Notes: generated from the letters alone by a model not told the origin. A DNA stretch of 64,000 bases from Coptis chinensis (GCA_015680905.1 CM027379.1:95221001-95285000), one strand, 5' to 3'. Counted from the first letter of the stretch, positions 46,105 through 59,271 are shown. A program made the numbers and translations.

Positions 46105-47944
46105 TGTTTCAACTCTGTTTTGAAACTTAGTAAAACAAAGTATTTTAAGAGAAGGGAAAGAAATAAGCTATGAGAAAGAAAGAGGTAAAGAACAAGAGAT
46201 TGTAAGAGAAGTAAGATGTTTACAACAAGAAGATAGAGAAAGAAGAGTAGAATAATAATAGAGGCGGATTCACATGCAGCAGTCAAAGCTTTTAATGGGA
46301 ATGTCATTCCATGGACACTAAGAGCTAAATAGATGCAAGCAACTAGGAACATACAGGACTGGAAGTTATTTACTCGGCTTTTCTATAACTTTGCCCCTGT
46401 TCTGTTCTCCATTTTGATTGTCCATAAAATTACGGGCAAATCATTGTCACTTAAGTAGTACCATCCCTTCCACATCAACAAGAGCCTCCACTACCTTTAC
46501 AAAGACTCTCTTTCTCTTTGGTCCATCTGGCCTGAAAGAGTGAAGGCCATTACTTAACGACTCGAAGGGATCGGTAGCCAGCTTGTCACGAAGGCTAACA
46601 TCATCAGCCCCGACTCACGAGGCTTAATTGTTCTTCGAACGGTATGTAGCTCTAGACCCTGACCCAAGAAGTTGTAATCAATCCAACTTTTAGCTGATGT
46701 CATAGTAGAAGAATTGGAGTTTATCCTTCATTCATGATGTCCACATTCGCATACAACAAATGACCATTCTAAAACCTGAAAAGCTAAGTTTATTTGCATC
46801 TTCAATAGGAATTTCTGTTGTAGAACCACCTACCAAGTCCCTCAACTACCCCTGTTCTAGTACCAGAAAATATTCCAAATATGTAGTATACCAAAAAGGT
46901 AAACATAGCCCTAACGGGAGTCTATTCTTCTCACTTTTTCCAATTGTAGGTTAAGAACTTAACCTCAGGAAAAGGAAGACTAAGAAAAAACAAAGTAGAG
47001 GTTCCACTACATTTTTATTTTCCTTTTTAGATAGAAAATTACTGGGTGATGTTCACAGCCATCACAAGTTACACATACTAGCAGCGCCAAGAGCATTGAC
47101 ACTATCTGGATGAGTTTTTCAAGTAAACCCAGTGCTATTAGGTTAATTAGCATAGACAAGCATCTGAGCCTCCTCTAAATGGTGTATATGAACTGATACT
47201 AAAAGTACCACTACGCTTTGGTAGACTCGACTTGAATGGGAAGTTCTTCACAAAGAGCTTCTCATGTTAACCTGTTCAGGAGTACAAACGTCAATGTCAT
47301 TGCCGTATACAATGAAAATATCAAACATCAACGGCTTCTACAAATCAATCAGTCCAACTTCGGAAACTCCTATTGGTGGACTTAAAAGAAAAAAAACATT
47401 TAATGAAAGTCACAAGAAAGACCGCTTGACTTATACCAGAGTATGGTAGCAATTAGAATCCATTGCTCCGATACGACTTAAGAATCCAACTAAACTATTT
47501 CTTCTTCCTACCACCAGCTTTTCATTTCTGGAATATTTAGCCCCGTATTCTTTCTTGAGCGACTCCGAAATAGTAGGTTGGATACGGAATCTATTATATT
47601 TGGAACGAAGAGACATAATATAAAAACTACTAATCATTAGTATGAAAATGAGAATGAAAAAAGCAAAAATGAATACCAAATTACTAAAGAGACTACCAAA
47701 TCACTATGAATATCTAGCAAGCATCTAGACTCGTGAGACTCGCCCCCAGACTATGACTAAAGAGACTACCAAATTACTACCCACACCCACACCCGGTAGA
47801 AAATCCAGCAGAAAGTAAGAGCACATGGGCTAAGGTTTTAGAGAAGAAGGCAGTAGGAAGTATCAGAAGATAGAATGCTTGTTAACCATAAATGAATACA
47901 GTTATCCAAAACCAATCAAACTAACAAAAATAAGTTATCCTAAC
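46105..47944 (-). other. Unidentified DNA inside the Ptta interval
   Basis: On the minus strand 46600-46430 reads LRDKLATDPFESLSNGL and RKRVFVKVVEALVDVEG, and 47570-47450 reads ISESLKKEYGAKYSRNEKLV. Both look like protein-coding traces, possibly more of the captured gene or of a second one, but I recognise neither. The remainder is AT-rich. Confidence 0.4.
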
Positions 47945-48568
47945 CTGAAATTTTGGTGTCAGTCTTGACTTCACAAATCTTTCCCAATCTTCCTGTCTAA
48001 TATTTTTCTCGTGTTTTTTAGGCGGCTTCAAAGCTTTTTTCAGGTTGGTCTTTGTAGGGAGTGATATAGTACCTAGTCAACCGACTCTTGAATTCTTTCC
48101 ATTTCTCACCAATATCTGAGACAACACCCTTCTTTTCGTCTTCTGTCAAGTTGAATTTGGCTTATAAAAAAAGAGTAAGCTATAAAGTTACAATAACCTA
48201 AGACTAATTAGACAATTAATAGTACAACTGGAGCTATTTACCTTTATAGTATCCCATAACAAGTCTCTCACTTCATCTCCGACAGCATGCCAATTTTCAT
48301 AATCAACAATAAAGATTCAGGACTTTGCTAACAAACCTGAGTAGCTTGCCAAATCCTTTCCGCCTTCCCCTATACGTTGACCATCTTCATTGTATTGAAC
48401 ATTCAATAGTTCACCCTCTCTCATTTTTGTTATCCTTTTGCATTGAACTGCTCCTCTTCCTGTCCTTTCTACACTTGAATCTTGTGTATTGTTAACTTCC
48501 ATTGGTGTATTGGAAGTCTCGCCAACTCCCATATCTGAATCTGAATCAGAATTCTCTCCTGGATCCAT
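47945..48568 (-). pseudogene. Ptta/TnpA-like transposon protein, 5' exons
   Basis: Exon one (ATG at 48568) starts MDPGENSDSDSDMGVGE, then GRGAVQCKRITKMREGELLN, VQYNEDGQRIGEGGKDLASY and SGLLAKS. The RG...CK.I....G....V..N..GQ.IG pattern is the signature start of the Transposase_24 domain. About 48160-47945 continues LTEDEKKGVVSDIGEKWKEF, KSRLTRYYI and, after a frameshift, EDWERFVKSRLTPKFQ. The next domain piece (EISKLNSQRR) is at 43886. Acidic N-terminus and domain order are normal for the family. Confidence 0.8.
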
Positions 48569-49049
48569 GCTGATTTCCTATATACCGAGTATAAACATGA
48601 AGACTTTAACCAATAACAACATATGAAATAAGCTAGGTATCAATAACTTGGACAATATTAATTAAACAATAATAAGACAAATGATCATCCATAACATGAA
48701 TTAAAGTATTAAGGCAAATATAAATATCAAAGTAGGTATGAATTCACATTTAATAACAATATTCAATAGTCAAATAATAAAGGAACAAACTTGTTCAAAC
48801 ATCCCCATAGAAAGAAAAAAATCATAACATGCTCTAACTTAATTGTTAGAGGTAGGGTCGACATAAGTGCCCTCACAATCTACACGCGCATAAGATGATA
48901 CGGATGCACCTGAACTAAGGAAGTCGACATCTGGAAAGACTTTACTACTTGTATGATCTAGCTCATCCTCATTCCCTTCCTCAGGGTAGTCTCTTTCAGG
49001 AGTCCTCAAAGCTATTGACCATTTTGGATCGAGTTGGTGGGTACATAAA

Positions 49050-52000
49050 AGACTTGCTTGGCACGAGAGGCCATCACAAAAGGGTTTTCCTTATGTCCAA
49101 TTCTACCAAGGTCAATGAAGTGAAACCCAAATCGTCTACTTTGATGCCATTTCTGTTGTCAACCCGGTCACACTTAAATCTTGGGACTTTGAGTACCGGA
49201 TAGTCGAACGACCATATCTCGGTTATAACACCGTAGTAACCCATTTTCAAAACAAACGGGTTCTTATCCTTGGCACTAGAAATTTGCTTTGTTGTCGCCA
49301 TTAAACCCACACCACTATTTTGGTTTACTAGTGAAGCTTCATGATCCTTCAGATGAAAATGGTATCCACCAATAACATAGCCTGAACACTTTAGAACGCG
49401 TCTCGACGAGGTCCTTGAGCTATAACTTTCGGGGTGTTTGAAAGTTTGTTACCGATGCTTGCTTTGCCTCCTCCTTAACCCGATTATCCAAGTTATCCAA
49501 GAATCTTAGTCGAATTTAGCAAAGTTGTATTAGATGTAAAATAATTTCAGATAATCTTACCCTTTGCCTAATCCAATAAATGAATGTGCGAGTGTGCTCA
49601 TCTTGATACCATTTGGTGACTTACGAGGATAAGTAAGCTTTAGGTGTTCCATATGCTTCCTATCAAGTTAAGAAAAAGCTTGCTCACCATTATCTGTCTA
49701 GGTGAAATAAGGAAAAACAAAATCCTATACTAACGCATTACTTTCGATATAAGGTTGAGCGTCATTAGTGTTTGCCAAAACACATTGATGAGCTTGCTCC
49801 CAAGTCTTCTCGTCGACTTCAACAACATTCATACCACCAAGAGGCTTTCCCTTAGAAATTGTATTTTCTTTTCTCCGTATCATTAGTATCCATGTTTCTA
49901 ACCGATGGGACTCCCTAATGCATTCACTCGGATAAGTACTCGCTAAGAAACTCAATATCTTCTTCAAGGATATAATTTTCAGAATGCATCCTTTACGAGC
50001 GATTTCGATTTCAAGACGTAACCCTTTAGTATTTTCATGAACCTAATATTCAAAAAAGTAACAAAAAAGAGAAAAACAAACAAACAAACAAACAATCAAA
50101 TTGATGAAGCTTTCTTGAATTATTGAAAGTAGTTAATTCAATTTTTTCGTGTACTTGCCTCTCAAATGGATACATCCAACGAAAGAATCTTCGCCCACAA
50201 AGCTCAACCTCCCTTATAAGATGAGCAGATATATGCACCATGGCGTCAAAGAACGATGGTGGAAAGTACATTTCGATGTAGACATAAAGTGAGGACCAAA
50301 TTGTCTTGAATTTCCTTTAATTTGGACACATCCACTACTTTGGTGCAAAAGAGTTGAAAAAGAAACACAACCGAGTGATGGTATACCTCCGTGCTTTGGC
50401 AACACCGATCGTATTGCCCACGGGGGAAGAAGTTGTTGCATCAATATGTGATAGTCATGAGACTTGAGACCATACACTTTTAGATCTTGCATCGACACGC
50501 GGTGTCTAAAATGTGAAGAATATCCATTTTGCACTTTGAGTTCACATAAAAGTGTTGCAAACCTATTACTTTCTCAGCTCTAGATAGCGTATGACATCTT
50601 TGGTGGAAGATAAGTCCTATTTCCCCTTTCTCTGGTGCTAGTTCCTTCCTCATGTCCATTTCTAAGAGGTCTAGGTGACTTTTGAGGTCATCTTTTGTCT
50701 TGTACTTAATGTTAAGTAGTGTGCCGATGATGTTATCACAAATATTTTTCTCAATATGCATGACATCCAAGTTGTGTCGCACAAGCAAGAATTCCCAATA
50801 TTCAAGATCAAAAAATATGCCTCTCTTCTTCCAATATTTACCACTTTCATTCTCATTAGAAGTGCTAGGCTGCTTCTCTCGTGTTTGTGACTCTTCATTG
50901 GATGCCTTTGACTTCTTTCTTGATGTTTTTGGCTTTGGAATCACCAACTTTGGTTTCCCCCATCTAACTTTCATCTCTTTGAGCTTTCTCGAAATCACCT
51001 CTCCGGTTAGCGGTGCGGATGTGATCTTAACTCTTGCTTGACCATTAAATGCCTTCCTTTGCCTTCGATAACGATGATTTTTGGAAGGAACTTTCTATGG
51101 GACTGATATATGTTTTATTCAGTGTTTCAATCTTGTAGAATCAGTTTTTCTCACCATATATTGGACAAGCAAGATATCCTTGACACTACACCCGACTAAA
51201 TTTCCAAGAGCGGGAAAATCATTGATCGTCCACGATAGAACACCCTTAATGTAAAAGATTCTTGCTTGTAGGCATCATAAACCTCCACACCAGGATTCCA
51301 AAGAGCCTGTAAATCTTCAATTAAAGGTCTAAGGTAAACATCAATATCATTACCATGTTGTTGGGGACCTGATATCAACATTGTCAGCATCAGAAATTTT
51401 CTCTTCATACATAACCATGGCGGAAGATTGTAAGTGATCAACATAACCGGCCAGCAACTATGCCTAGAGCTGAGATTACTATGTGGATTGATCCCATCTG
51501 TCGAAAGAGCAAGTGGCAGATTTCTTGGATCTTCAGCGAACTCTGGCCACCTTTTATCAACCTCTTTCCATGCTGGAGAATCTGCTGGATGACGCATTTG
51601 ACCATCAACTTCTACTCTTCTATCTGCATGCCATACCAAATCCTTTGATGTCTGAGCGGATTGAAACATCTTTGCAAACCTTGGGAGAGGCGGAAAGTAC
51701 CACAAAACTTTCGCAGGCGCTTTACCCTTCTTTTCCTGATATCTCGACGTTCCACAAGTTGGACAACTAGTTAAATCCTTGTACTCATCTCTCCTCAGTA
51801 AAAGTATGCAATCATTGGGACATGCATGTATTTTTTGAACTTCCATTCCAAACGTAGACAAAATATTTCTAGCTTTGGTCATAGATTGTGGCACTTCGTT
51901 ATTATCCAGCAACATTTTTCCCAACACCTTCAATAGCTTGGTAAAACTCGTGTCTAACCACCCACTACTAGCTTTCGAGTTGAACAATTCCACAAGGGAT

Positions 52001-52469
52001 GATAACTTTGTATAGCTTTTGCAACCTTTGTACAAAGGTTTCTCAGCATCTTCAAGCAATTTACAAAGCTTTTCAGGATTCCCCGTGAAACTCTCATATG
52101 CATCATTAACCATTCTAACCGTGTCCCCAAAATCACATGGGGTTTCCATATCAAAGTCTTGACATGGAGGTTCATGCGTGTCGACGCCGGGACTTTCCAA
52201 TCGTGAGGCTTTTTCCCATGCCATATCCACATTCTGTAACTTTTTTCAAAACCAACATGAAACAAATGATCCCTGATATCGTCCAAACTCTGATGCAAGT
52301 GGTTCCCACAATTAAGGCATGTGCATCTTATGAAATTAAGATTGTCTGGGCCTGCATGCTCTCCAGCACATTTTATAAAATACTTGACCCCTTCCTCGTA
52401 TTCATCAGAAAGTCTATCCATAGTCATCCAAGGCTTATCCATACTCAATGTCAAAAATTCAATACACAA
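49050..52469 (-). pseudogene. TNP2-like CACTA transposase, frameshifted
   Basis: TNP2-type transposases cut CACTA ends. In order on the minus strand: the transposase-associated zinc-binding domain (MDKPWMTMDRLSDEYEEGVK, FIRCTCLNCGN, WIWHGK; 52469-52215), a frameshift, then the TNP2 core (52230-51196: HACPNDCILLLRRDEYKDLT, CPTCGTSRYQ, VWHADRR, HPADSPAWKEVDKRWPEFAE, LALSTDGINPHS, YNLPPWLCMKRKFLML). After another frameshift follow WTINDFPALGNL, KKRGIFFDLEYWEFLLVRHN, LDVMHIEKNICDNIIGTLLN and LKSHDYHILMQQLLP, then DUF4218-like FFDAMVHISAHLIREVELCG and DUF4216-like YYGVITEIWSFDYPVLKVPR near 49240. All expected domains are present, with at least three frameshifts, so it is recent but inactive. Confidence 0.88.
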
Positions 52470-52904
52470 GTACTACATACACATGAAAAAAAAAAAAAAG
52501 GTGATTAAGCAAGATAAAATCATGCAATTCATAGATTTTGGCTCAATCTGGTGGTTGAAGCAAATACAAACATACAATATAACCTTGTACTAATCAACCT
52601 AAGGTGCCAAAAGTGTAGCGTGGGAATGGATTTAGGCGTATGAATGGGAAAATTCCTACTTTCCTTACATGTGCCCGGCCAGCCACCTAGATACTTGGTA
52701 GACTAAAATGAAATAGTTAAGTGTCGCATTAAGATTAGGGTCTTGATATTAGAAATTCCTAGCAATCATAATATTCAGTACCCTAACTTTGCAAAAGAAA
52801 CACACACACACAATCAACAAATTGAAAGCTAGTAATTTTTTTACCGTTGAGTACGTGTTTATCTATTTGTCAACTCAAATCACGATCAGCCAAGCGTTCC
52901 TGCC

Positions 52905-53290
52905 CAATATATCAATCAACAATAAGCAAACTTGCAAACTAATAGTAAAACAACAGGCATAAGAGCTTCTAAAATCAGTTTATGTACGAGAACAATCTCC
53001 ATCTCTTACTCATTCAGTCAAACACCTTAAGCCACTAACAAAAACCGTAAACATGAACTGCCAAGCCACTATACAAGCAACTACATGCCATCACTAGGCC
53101 AATATATCAATTAACAATAAGCAAACTTGCAAACTAAAAATAAAACAACAGGCATAAGTTTCTAAAACCAATTTATGTACGAGAACAGTCTCTATATCTT
53201 ATTCTTTTAGTCAAACACCTTAAGCCACTAAGAAAAATTGTAACTACCAGGCCACTATATAGGCAACTACATGCCATCACCAGGCCATTA
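52905..53290. repeat. Tandem duplication, 194-bp unit, two copies
   Basis: aatatatcaat.aacaataagc starts copies at 52907 and 53101. Both run through gcaaacttgcaaact, tttatgtacgagaacag, accttaagccactaa and gcaactacatgccatcac. It lies upstream of the TNP2 gene, in the presumed promoter or leader part of E. Confidence 0.8.
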
Positions 53291-56200
53291 CAAGTTTTAC
53301 TAGGCTACTAAAAGGCAAGTATTTGGTGAGAGCTAAAACCTTGATAAACCTTTCATTGGACCACATTTTGACGCATCGAGACAATGCTATGGGATTTCAT
53401 ATAATTTTGGGACCTCACATGAAATTCAATGAAAAATATCCCCAAGCAGTTCAGTGAATTATAATTTGAGGAATGCAAACACCTGATCAATGCACCTACT
53501 ATATTGGGGGAAGAAAAGCACTAAACACATGGCAGGCAGTATGATACAAAATCTATTCGAATGATTCGCTCAAATCCTTCTGGAGTTCTGACAAACAGTA
53601 ACGATTTTCTTAAGGTGATTCAATTGAAAGTACTAGCCTACTAGGAATAACTTAGTGATTTTAATAGCTTAGTATATTTACATTCCCCCCACCCCACCTC
53701 TTTTACAAGTTTAGTATCAACCAAAGGATTTTTTGGTTAGCAAGATCCCCTAATTGTACAAGTTTTATCAGGCTCTGGTAAGAAGGAAAACAATGTCCAC
53801 TTTCATCTATCTGCTCAAGACAGTACATGGGCTGATGCATTGTAGACCGATAATGATTTTGGTAGAACCAAATGAGCACAAAGGTGGAAAATAGACAGAA
53901 AAAATGGACTAGGCCATCAGTTCATCTACATTATATTCACAAGACTATACGTCCATTTCAAGCCAAGTTACTCCTTCCGTACTTAGGTCTTTGATTGTAT
54001 TTTGAGTACTTGACCTACTGATGTTGGTAGGCACACTTGTGAACTGTCTGTAGTAATTTGGTGAGTATAGGTGGTCGTTACTGTACATTGTCATTGACTA
54101 TCAAAAGAATCGCCAGTTTATCATCTTCTTTGCATACCAAGTTACCTACATTCTACAAATGCTTTGAAGCCTTCATCTTTTCAACTAGAAAATTGGTGTA
54201 GCATCTTTGCATCCCGCATATAAACCTCAAAACCACTGGGTTTATGTTTCACTTTTCAGTGCGTATAGAGACGACACATTACACATCTACTTAGTTAGAT
54301 CCAGGTAAGTAGGTAAGCAAAAAATAAAAAAGAAATACCGAATAATCTGGCATATGAACGCCACCATTAAATTATAGGATCAGATTACCAATTGTTAGTT
54401 AAATAAAATAGTGACACTTACAAACGAGGGTGTACAACTACTGGAAGGTGCCCGTACACGATAACTATCAATAGTTAGCATTCATCAATGTTACCGTTTG
54501 GAACGTCCTGCAACAGAAAGGAGAATCTTCTTTCTTGGTCCCTGCAGATCATAGCAACCATTCATAAATACAGAAAGGTAGGTAACATCAAATAACAATA
54601 GGCAGTATAACCATGAGTACCTATTACCAATAGAAGAAGAATGATGATAACTGACAGAGATTAGAACACATCGATGGCAATTTAAGAGGAGCTAGACGGT
54701 TCAATAATCATATAATGGTTCCACATGTTTCAAATCTTCAAAGAATCTTCTTAAATAATACGAATAGAACATCAATGTTACTATTAAAGTATTGGGTAAA
54801 AGCAAATGATACCAACACATATATGACTTTTAACATTTACTATTTTACTCGATTACTTTTTGTTTATATAATTTTTCTTTATGCAATTAGTTTCTCCACC
54901 AAATCTTCTTGAGCTTCCTAACATATTTAAAGAAATATATGATTCAAGTAACAAACACTGTACTGACCAAGCACATCAGATTTACATCAAGACCAAACTA
55001 ATTTAATGGTGGCTTGTTATTTCGGGTTTGGGCTACACATTGGTTTTCGAATTGAAATCTGAATCTTTGTAAATATTTAGGTTACTTGTATGGATATGGG
55101 GAAAGCACTAAACTATGGACCTAGTCGAAGTCAGGAGATTTGTGAGTACCGGGTAAGTACTAAGTGGAATTCAGCACCTCTAGAAAGCCAATCCCTCGTA
55201 ACCCATGTGAAGGGGATCGTGCCATGGCAAAGTGATCCGCACAAGCCCTCTGGGGATCAGCTATTCAAAGCATCAATAAAGCTAGGACTACCACAAAAAT
55301 CCTTTTCTTTGTATGTAGGATTCTTGGCCTCCAATAAAAGGGTCGAATATTGTCAGAAAAGCACATATATTGGAACCATTAAGACCATTCATGGAGAAGA
55401 AATTTGGTCACTTAATTTTTTTTTCTCGAGGTTTTTATCTTGTTATATCGCAAGAAGAATTAAAAATTTCCTATAATAAAAGCATTGTCCTTTGAATTTT
55501 TGTTTTGAATTTTTGTTTTGATTTTGTGAAGCCTAGAAAACACTAAACAACTGGGAAAAGGCATTGCCACATAGGCATTCCATCTTGGGGAAATCCTGTA
55601 CAACACTCCCGACAATGGCTATCTCTTGACAGTGTCCAAGACAAGTCCATATATGCAGATCGCAAAACAATTTGGTATTATGATCTCCACGACTCCATCT
55701 AGACTAAATCACCACCTACAACCCTTGTTTGATATCAACATGCATTTGTTGGATGCTAGAAATACCCATGCAAAAAATATAACTAGGAACTTTAAACATG
55801 TCACACAAAAACGTTAAAGGTTAAATGATTCGATATACACATAACCATATAAGAAATGAATGTCAAAAAGTATGTATAGGTTCTTATGGACATGATTTTG
55901 TTTTTGTTTGTTGTGTTTTTTTTTAACAGTACTAGGATTCTGAGACACGATCGAACATACCCCTCTCCCCCTACGATCATGCTCCTTCTTTGCAACATAA
56001 AGAAAATTAAAAATATAAAATAAACATCAACTAAACAGGTGAAGAACAATAGTGAGGGAAATCTTTTTTTTTTAAACATCAAAAGAAAAGATTAAGCAAA
56101 GTTAAACCTAAACCACAACAGAAAATAATCTATCTACTCTATGATTTTTTTCAAGTCCCATAACAAGTCTGCAATTTTTACACTAAAATCCCCAAATTTT

Positions 56201-56560
56201 AGAGTCCAAATTTTGCAAAGAAAAATGGGAAAGAATTTTTTTTGTGAACCCTATCAACAGCTACCAATGATATAAAGCAAAAACAATTGCTTTACAGCAA
56301 AAATTGAAATTAAATAGAGCAAAAAACAATTACCCGAGAAATAAATTGGTGAGAGCTGTAGAATAAAATCACTACTATTTTGCTGCTTTACTGGTGGCGA
56401 TGCGAGACCGATAGAAGTTGAAGAAGAACCCTAGTGGATGATGGAAGTTAAGAAAAAAAAAAGCGACCGATAGAATTTTAGAGAGTTTCGGAAGTTAGAA
56501 GTTTTGAGAGTCTGGGAAGTTGAAAAGAGTAAGTTTTAGCGCCATAAGGTTTTTAACCCT
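53291..56560. other. Non-coding 5' part of element E
   Basis: I see no transposon or host domain. An open frame at 55090-55476 (+) lacks recognisable motifs. Leader introns of the TNP2 gene are the likeliest content. The complement of 56330-56530 resembles a 5' UTR, with acttctatcggtc repeated and a short purine/pyrimidine bias. Confidence 0.4.
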
Positions 56561-56569
56561 ACTTTCTAA

Positions 56570-56948
56570 ATATTAATTTTTCTTTGGGTGTGGGGTTTTT
56601 GGTAGACCGACTTTGTCCACGGTATGGTTATATTTTTGCACAACATTAGCCACTTTTTAGTTGATACGGTGGGGTATATGAACATCAAAATACAAATTAG
56701 GCGATATTGGTTTGTTCCATAGTATATGAGATACTATATACCACTGTTTTACGAGATTAGTGGCATTTGCTTTTACCAAAATTAGAAAAGGTATTCTTAC
56801 CATGGCATATGACTATATACCACTGTTTAGTGGCATTTGCTTTTACCGAAATTAGAAAAGGTATTCTTACCATGGCATATGACTATTAGCCACTGTTATT
56901 AGGGAAACAGTGGTATATACGTGGCTAATGAGCATTTATGTAGTAGTG
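56570..56948 (-). repeat. Right subterminal repeats and TIR of element E
   Basis: A 60-bp block, gtggcatttgcttttacc.aa + attagaaaaggtattcttac + catggcatatgacta, is duplicated at 56761 and 56829. Motifs tataccactg and acagtggtat flank it, and the end is gcatttatgtagtagtg. Confidence 0.85.
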
Positions 56949-58140
56949 CGGGTGGGGTTTGAAGCAAAAAGATCTCACTTGAAAAAATTCCTAGCCAAAC
57001 CCCAAAAGTTTAATGAGGTTGAAAAGAGAAATTAATGACTTCTCTAGGTGTCTGATTCGCTTATGCAGTGGCCAAGCTTACAGAAGTAAGCGGCAAATAT
57101 TGAGAGAGAGAGGAAAGAAATTGATTCATAATGTTCAAGGGAGGGGTAACGAAGGGTTCCTACTTACTCTCCTGAGTTTTCATAATACCCCTGTCAACGT
57201 GGATAGGCTGAGAGCTCGAAAAGAGACTACTATATATATAAGCATTCAACTGAATTCGTATACTGAAGGTGGAACCCAACATATTAATCTGATTCACTTA
57301 TGGATAAAAACCGATGTCACTTGATTACATCAATTTGACACTAACATAAATCTAGCACTTCAATTACTAAGTAGATGCTTCAAAATGAAAGTTAGTAGCT
57401 AGAAGTTCACTAACAGTATACCTTTAATGAGTGAAGAAGCGAAAATGTGATGGTGCACAACTGCACATGGAGGTGGTGTAGAATTTTCATTTTCAAACGT
57501 GGTGTAAGCCTGTGAGGATGTGATTCGAGTAGATGATGTTATAAGATCTTATTCAATTTATTTGATTCCCTTATTTATATATATTCCCTTCTGTTATTTA
57601 ACTCCTCAAAAGCCCGCATTATAACCCAACAAAGTACCCCATCTCAGCACAAAGCTCCCGACCATAGTATCCCTCCACTCCTCCCATATCAGAATGATGA
57701 CCTCCACAATATCACTTGGACAATCTTATTTCAAATCTTGATAAGGGAAGCATTCATATCAAGATTTCAACTCCAACGTGTCATTCTTGCAATCTTATAT
57801 AAGACCTATATGCTTATGGGTAAAGCAAGTTTACAGACCTAAACTTAACAATGAACTGCTACAAATCCAGTGCAATTTCTGAAATGAGAGCACAGTGTTA
57901 AAGATATGCTCACTCGCGATCAAAATGCTTGATTTTCTTCTGGTTGGTCACCCTTCATCAAATTTTCTGACGTTTAAGGAGTCAAGTAGATGCTATTGAC
58001 AGAGCAGAAGCTTCCAGTCAGGCTTGGTTTGGAAAAATTGCAACTTGGGGCAAAACTAATCTCATCAAATATCATTTATCATCATCACCAGATTCTACAC
58101 AACGGCTTTGTTCCCAACTCTTTCCGTGGCTTAGCTGAGA
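56949..58140. other. No gene seen
   Basis: Flank of element E. The frame at 57013-57324 (+) has no recognised domain. The rest is AT-rich. Confidence 0.4.
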
Positions 58141-58483
58141 GTCCTTTCGCTAACATTTCTTCATCGTAGTTCCTTGCCATATCAACCATATTCTTCTAAA
58201 TCAGTGCATCAATAACGGCATTATAAGCAGAAGTGTCTGGACTGCACCCGTGTTCTTCCATTTTCTTCCCAACTATAAACACTGGACGAAGAAACCCCTG
58301 CCAAATCTTCTCAACAGTATCACATAAGTATCCATCCTAGGACGAACACCACTTTCAATCATCCTATCAAACAGTTTAAGCATTTCCTTTGGTTTTTCCA
58401 GACACCCAAAGAAACCATGATACGTAATCACATTAGGAAAACAACCCTTCTCCGGCATTTGATCAAGTATCGCATAAGCATGT
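58141..58483 (-). pseudogene. PPR protein, C-terminal part
   Basis: Pentatricopeptide-repeat proteins bind organellar RNA. On the minus strand: AYAILDQMPEKGCFPNVITY, HGFFGCLEKPKEMLKLFDRM, IESGVRPRMDTYVILLRRFG, a frameshift, then KKMEEHGCSPDTSAYNAVID, ALI, a TAG, and KNMVDMARNYDEEMLAKGLS to a stop. These are three to four 35-residue repeats with the usual P.V.TY and PD...YN pattern. The part just upstream in the protein lies at 59272-59490; between KLLCNDD there and AYAILDQM here only about ten residues are missing, so a 0.8-kb insertion separates them. Confidence 0.8.
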
Positions 58484-58814
58484 CTTCCAAGATCTTAACC
58501 TCCTCTTCAACCTCTCTCAGTTCCTTCCCCAATACAAAACTTTCATCTTCTAGCAACAAATACTTTCTTCTAAGGGACCTGTACTCGTCTCCACCTCTTG
58601 TGGAATCCGGAAGAGAATCCGAGGTCGATCTTTCAAGCTTCGTTTCATAGCTTTCTTTGATGTCCTGAAGGATGGAGGCAATGTCTCTTGAACTCCTTTT
58701 AGATTCCCTCTCTGCATCTGAAACATAGGAGCTAGCACCGTGGTTCACCGTCTTCTTCTGACGTGACTTGGGATTAGATACTTCATCGGGCAGCATCAAT
58801 CTTGGATCTTTCAT
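58484..58814 (-). pseudogene. Unidentified coiled-coil protein piece fused to PPR
   Basis: An open minus-strand frame starts MKDPRLMLPDEVSNPKSRQK, is serine- and charge-rich (ESKRSSRDIASILQDIKESY), and ends in a heptad-like coil (LLLEDESFVLGKELREVEEE, VKILED). At 58483 it runs directly into PPR sequence. I do not recognise the protein. Its ATG, composition and open frame suggest a first exon of some host gene carried in by the insertion. Confidence 0.5.
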
Positions 58815-59271
58815 TTCTCACTTCAGAAATAACGCACCTATATACCAAGAATTATCACATCGATTAAACCTAAAAAATATATGCTGTAGAGTTTTCATGC
58901 ATAGTTACAACTTGCAACTTACATCATTTCAAAGTTCGATTACACTTCACAGAATCTAACACAAATTATGTGATCGAGTATATAGATTCATATGCAGCAG
59001 TCCAGAAAGAAAAGTCCCACCTTAATTTGTACGTGAGCAGAAACCACAATCCGCAGGATCGCTTTGGTTGATGTTAGCTGCTGCCACATCACCAATGAAT
59101 TTAATTGCATCTATCAGAAATAAACCTTAATTTGTATATTCTCTACACCAATCTCCATAAGACCAGCCAAACATCCCATTGCAATTCAACATATCATTGA
59201 CTACTATATCTGACCGCCCTAAAAAAATTAGAACTGAGCAATCCTCTTACCACATTGTCATGCTTAACAGT

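Larger units (their letters stand above)
39923..56948 (-). mobile_element. CACTA element E, coding type, 17.0 kb
   Basis: The left end CACTACTACAGAAAAGCTCA (39923) and the complement of the right end (CACTACTACATAAATGCTCA, 56948) match closely. Flanking triplets are CGA and CGG, an imperfect duplication. Genes run on the minus strand from the right end: TNP2 transposase (52469-49050), Ptta/TnpA-like gene (48568 to 42750, split) and Ulp1-like protease (42330-40731). Subterminal DNA repeats ataccacggt and aaccgtggt, as in element A, so A and E are one family in opposite orientation. The coding genes carry frameshifts and stops, so E itself is probably inactive now. Confidence 0.88.

Noticed and set aside
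55090-55476. 128-codon open frame on the + strand inside element E
   Set aside because: No recognisable motif, opposite strand to the transposon genes, and no splice context. Likely chance in the 5' non-coding part.
57013-57324. 103-codon frame (+) after element E
   Set aside because: Basic composition but no domain that I know, and no upstream or downstream exon.
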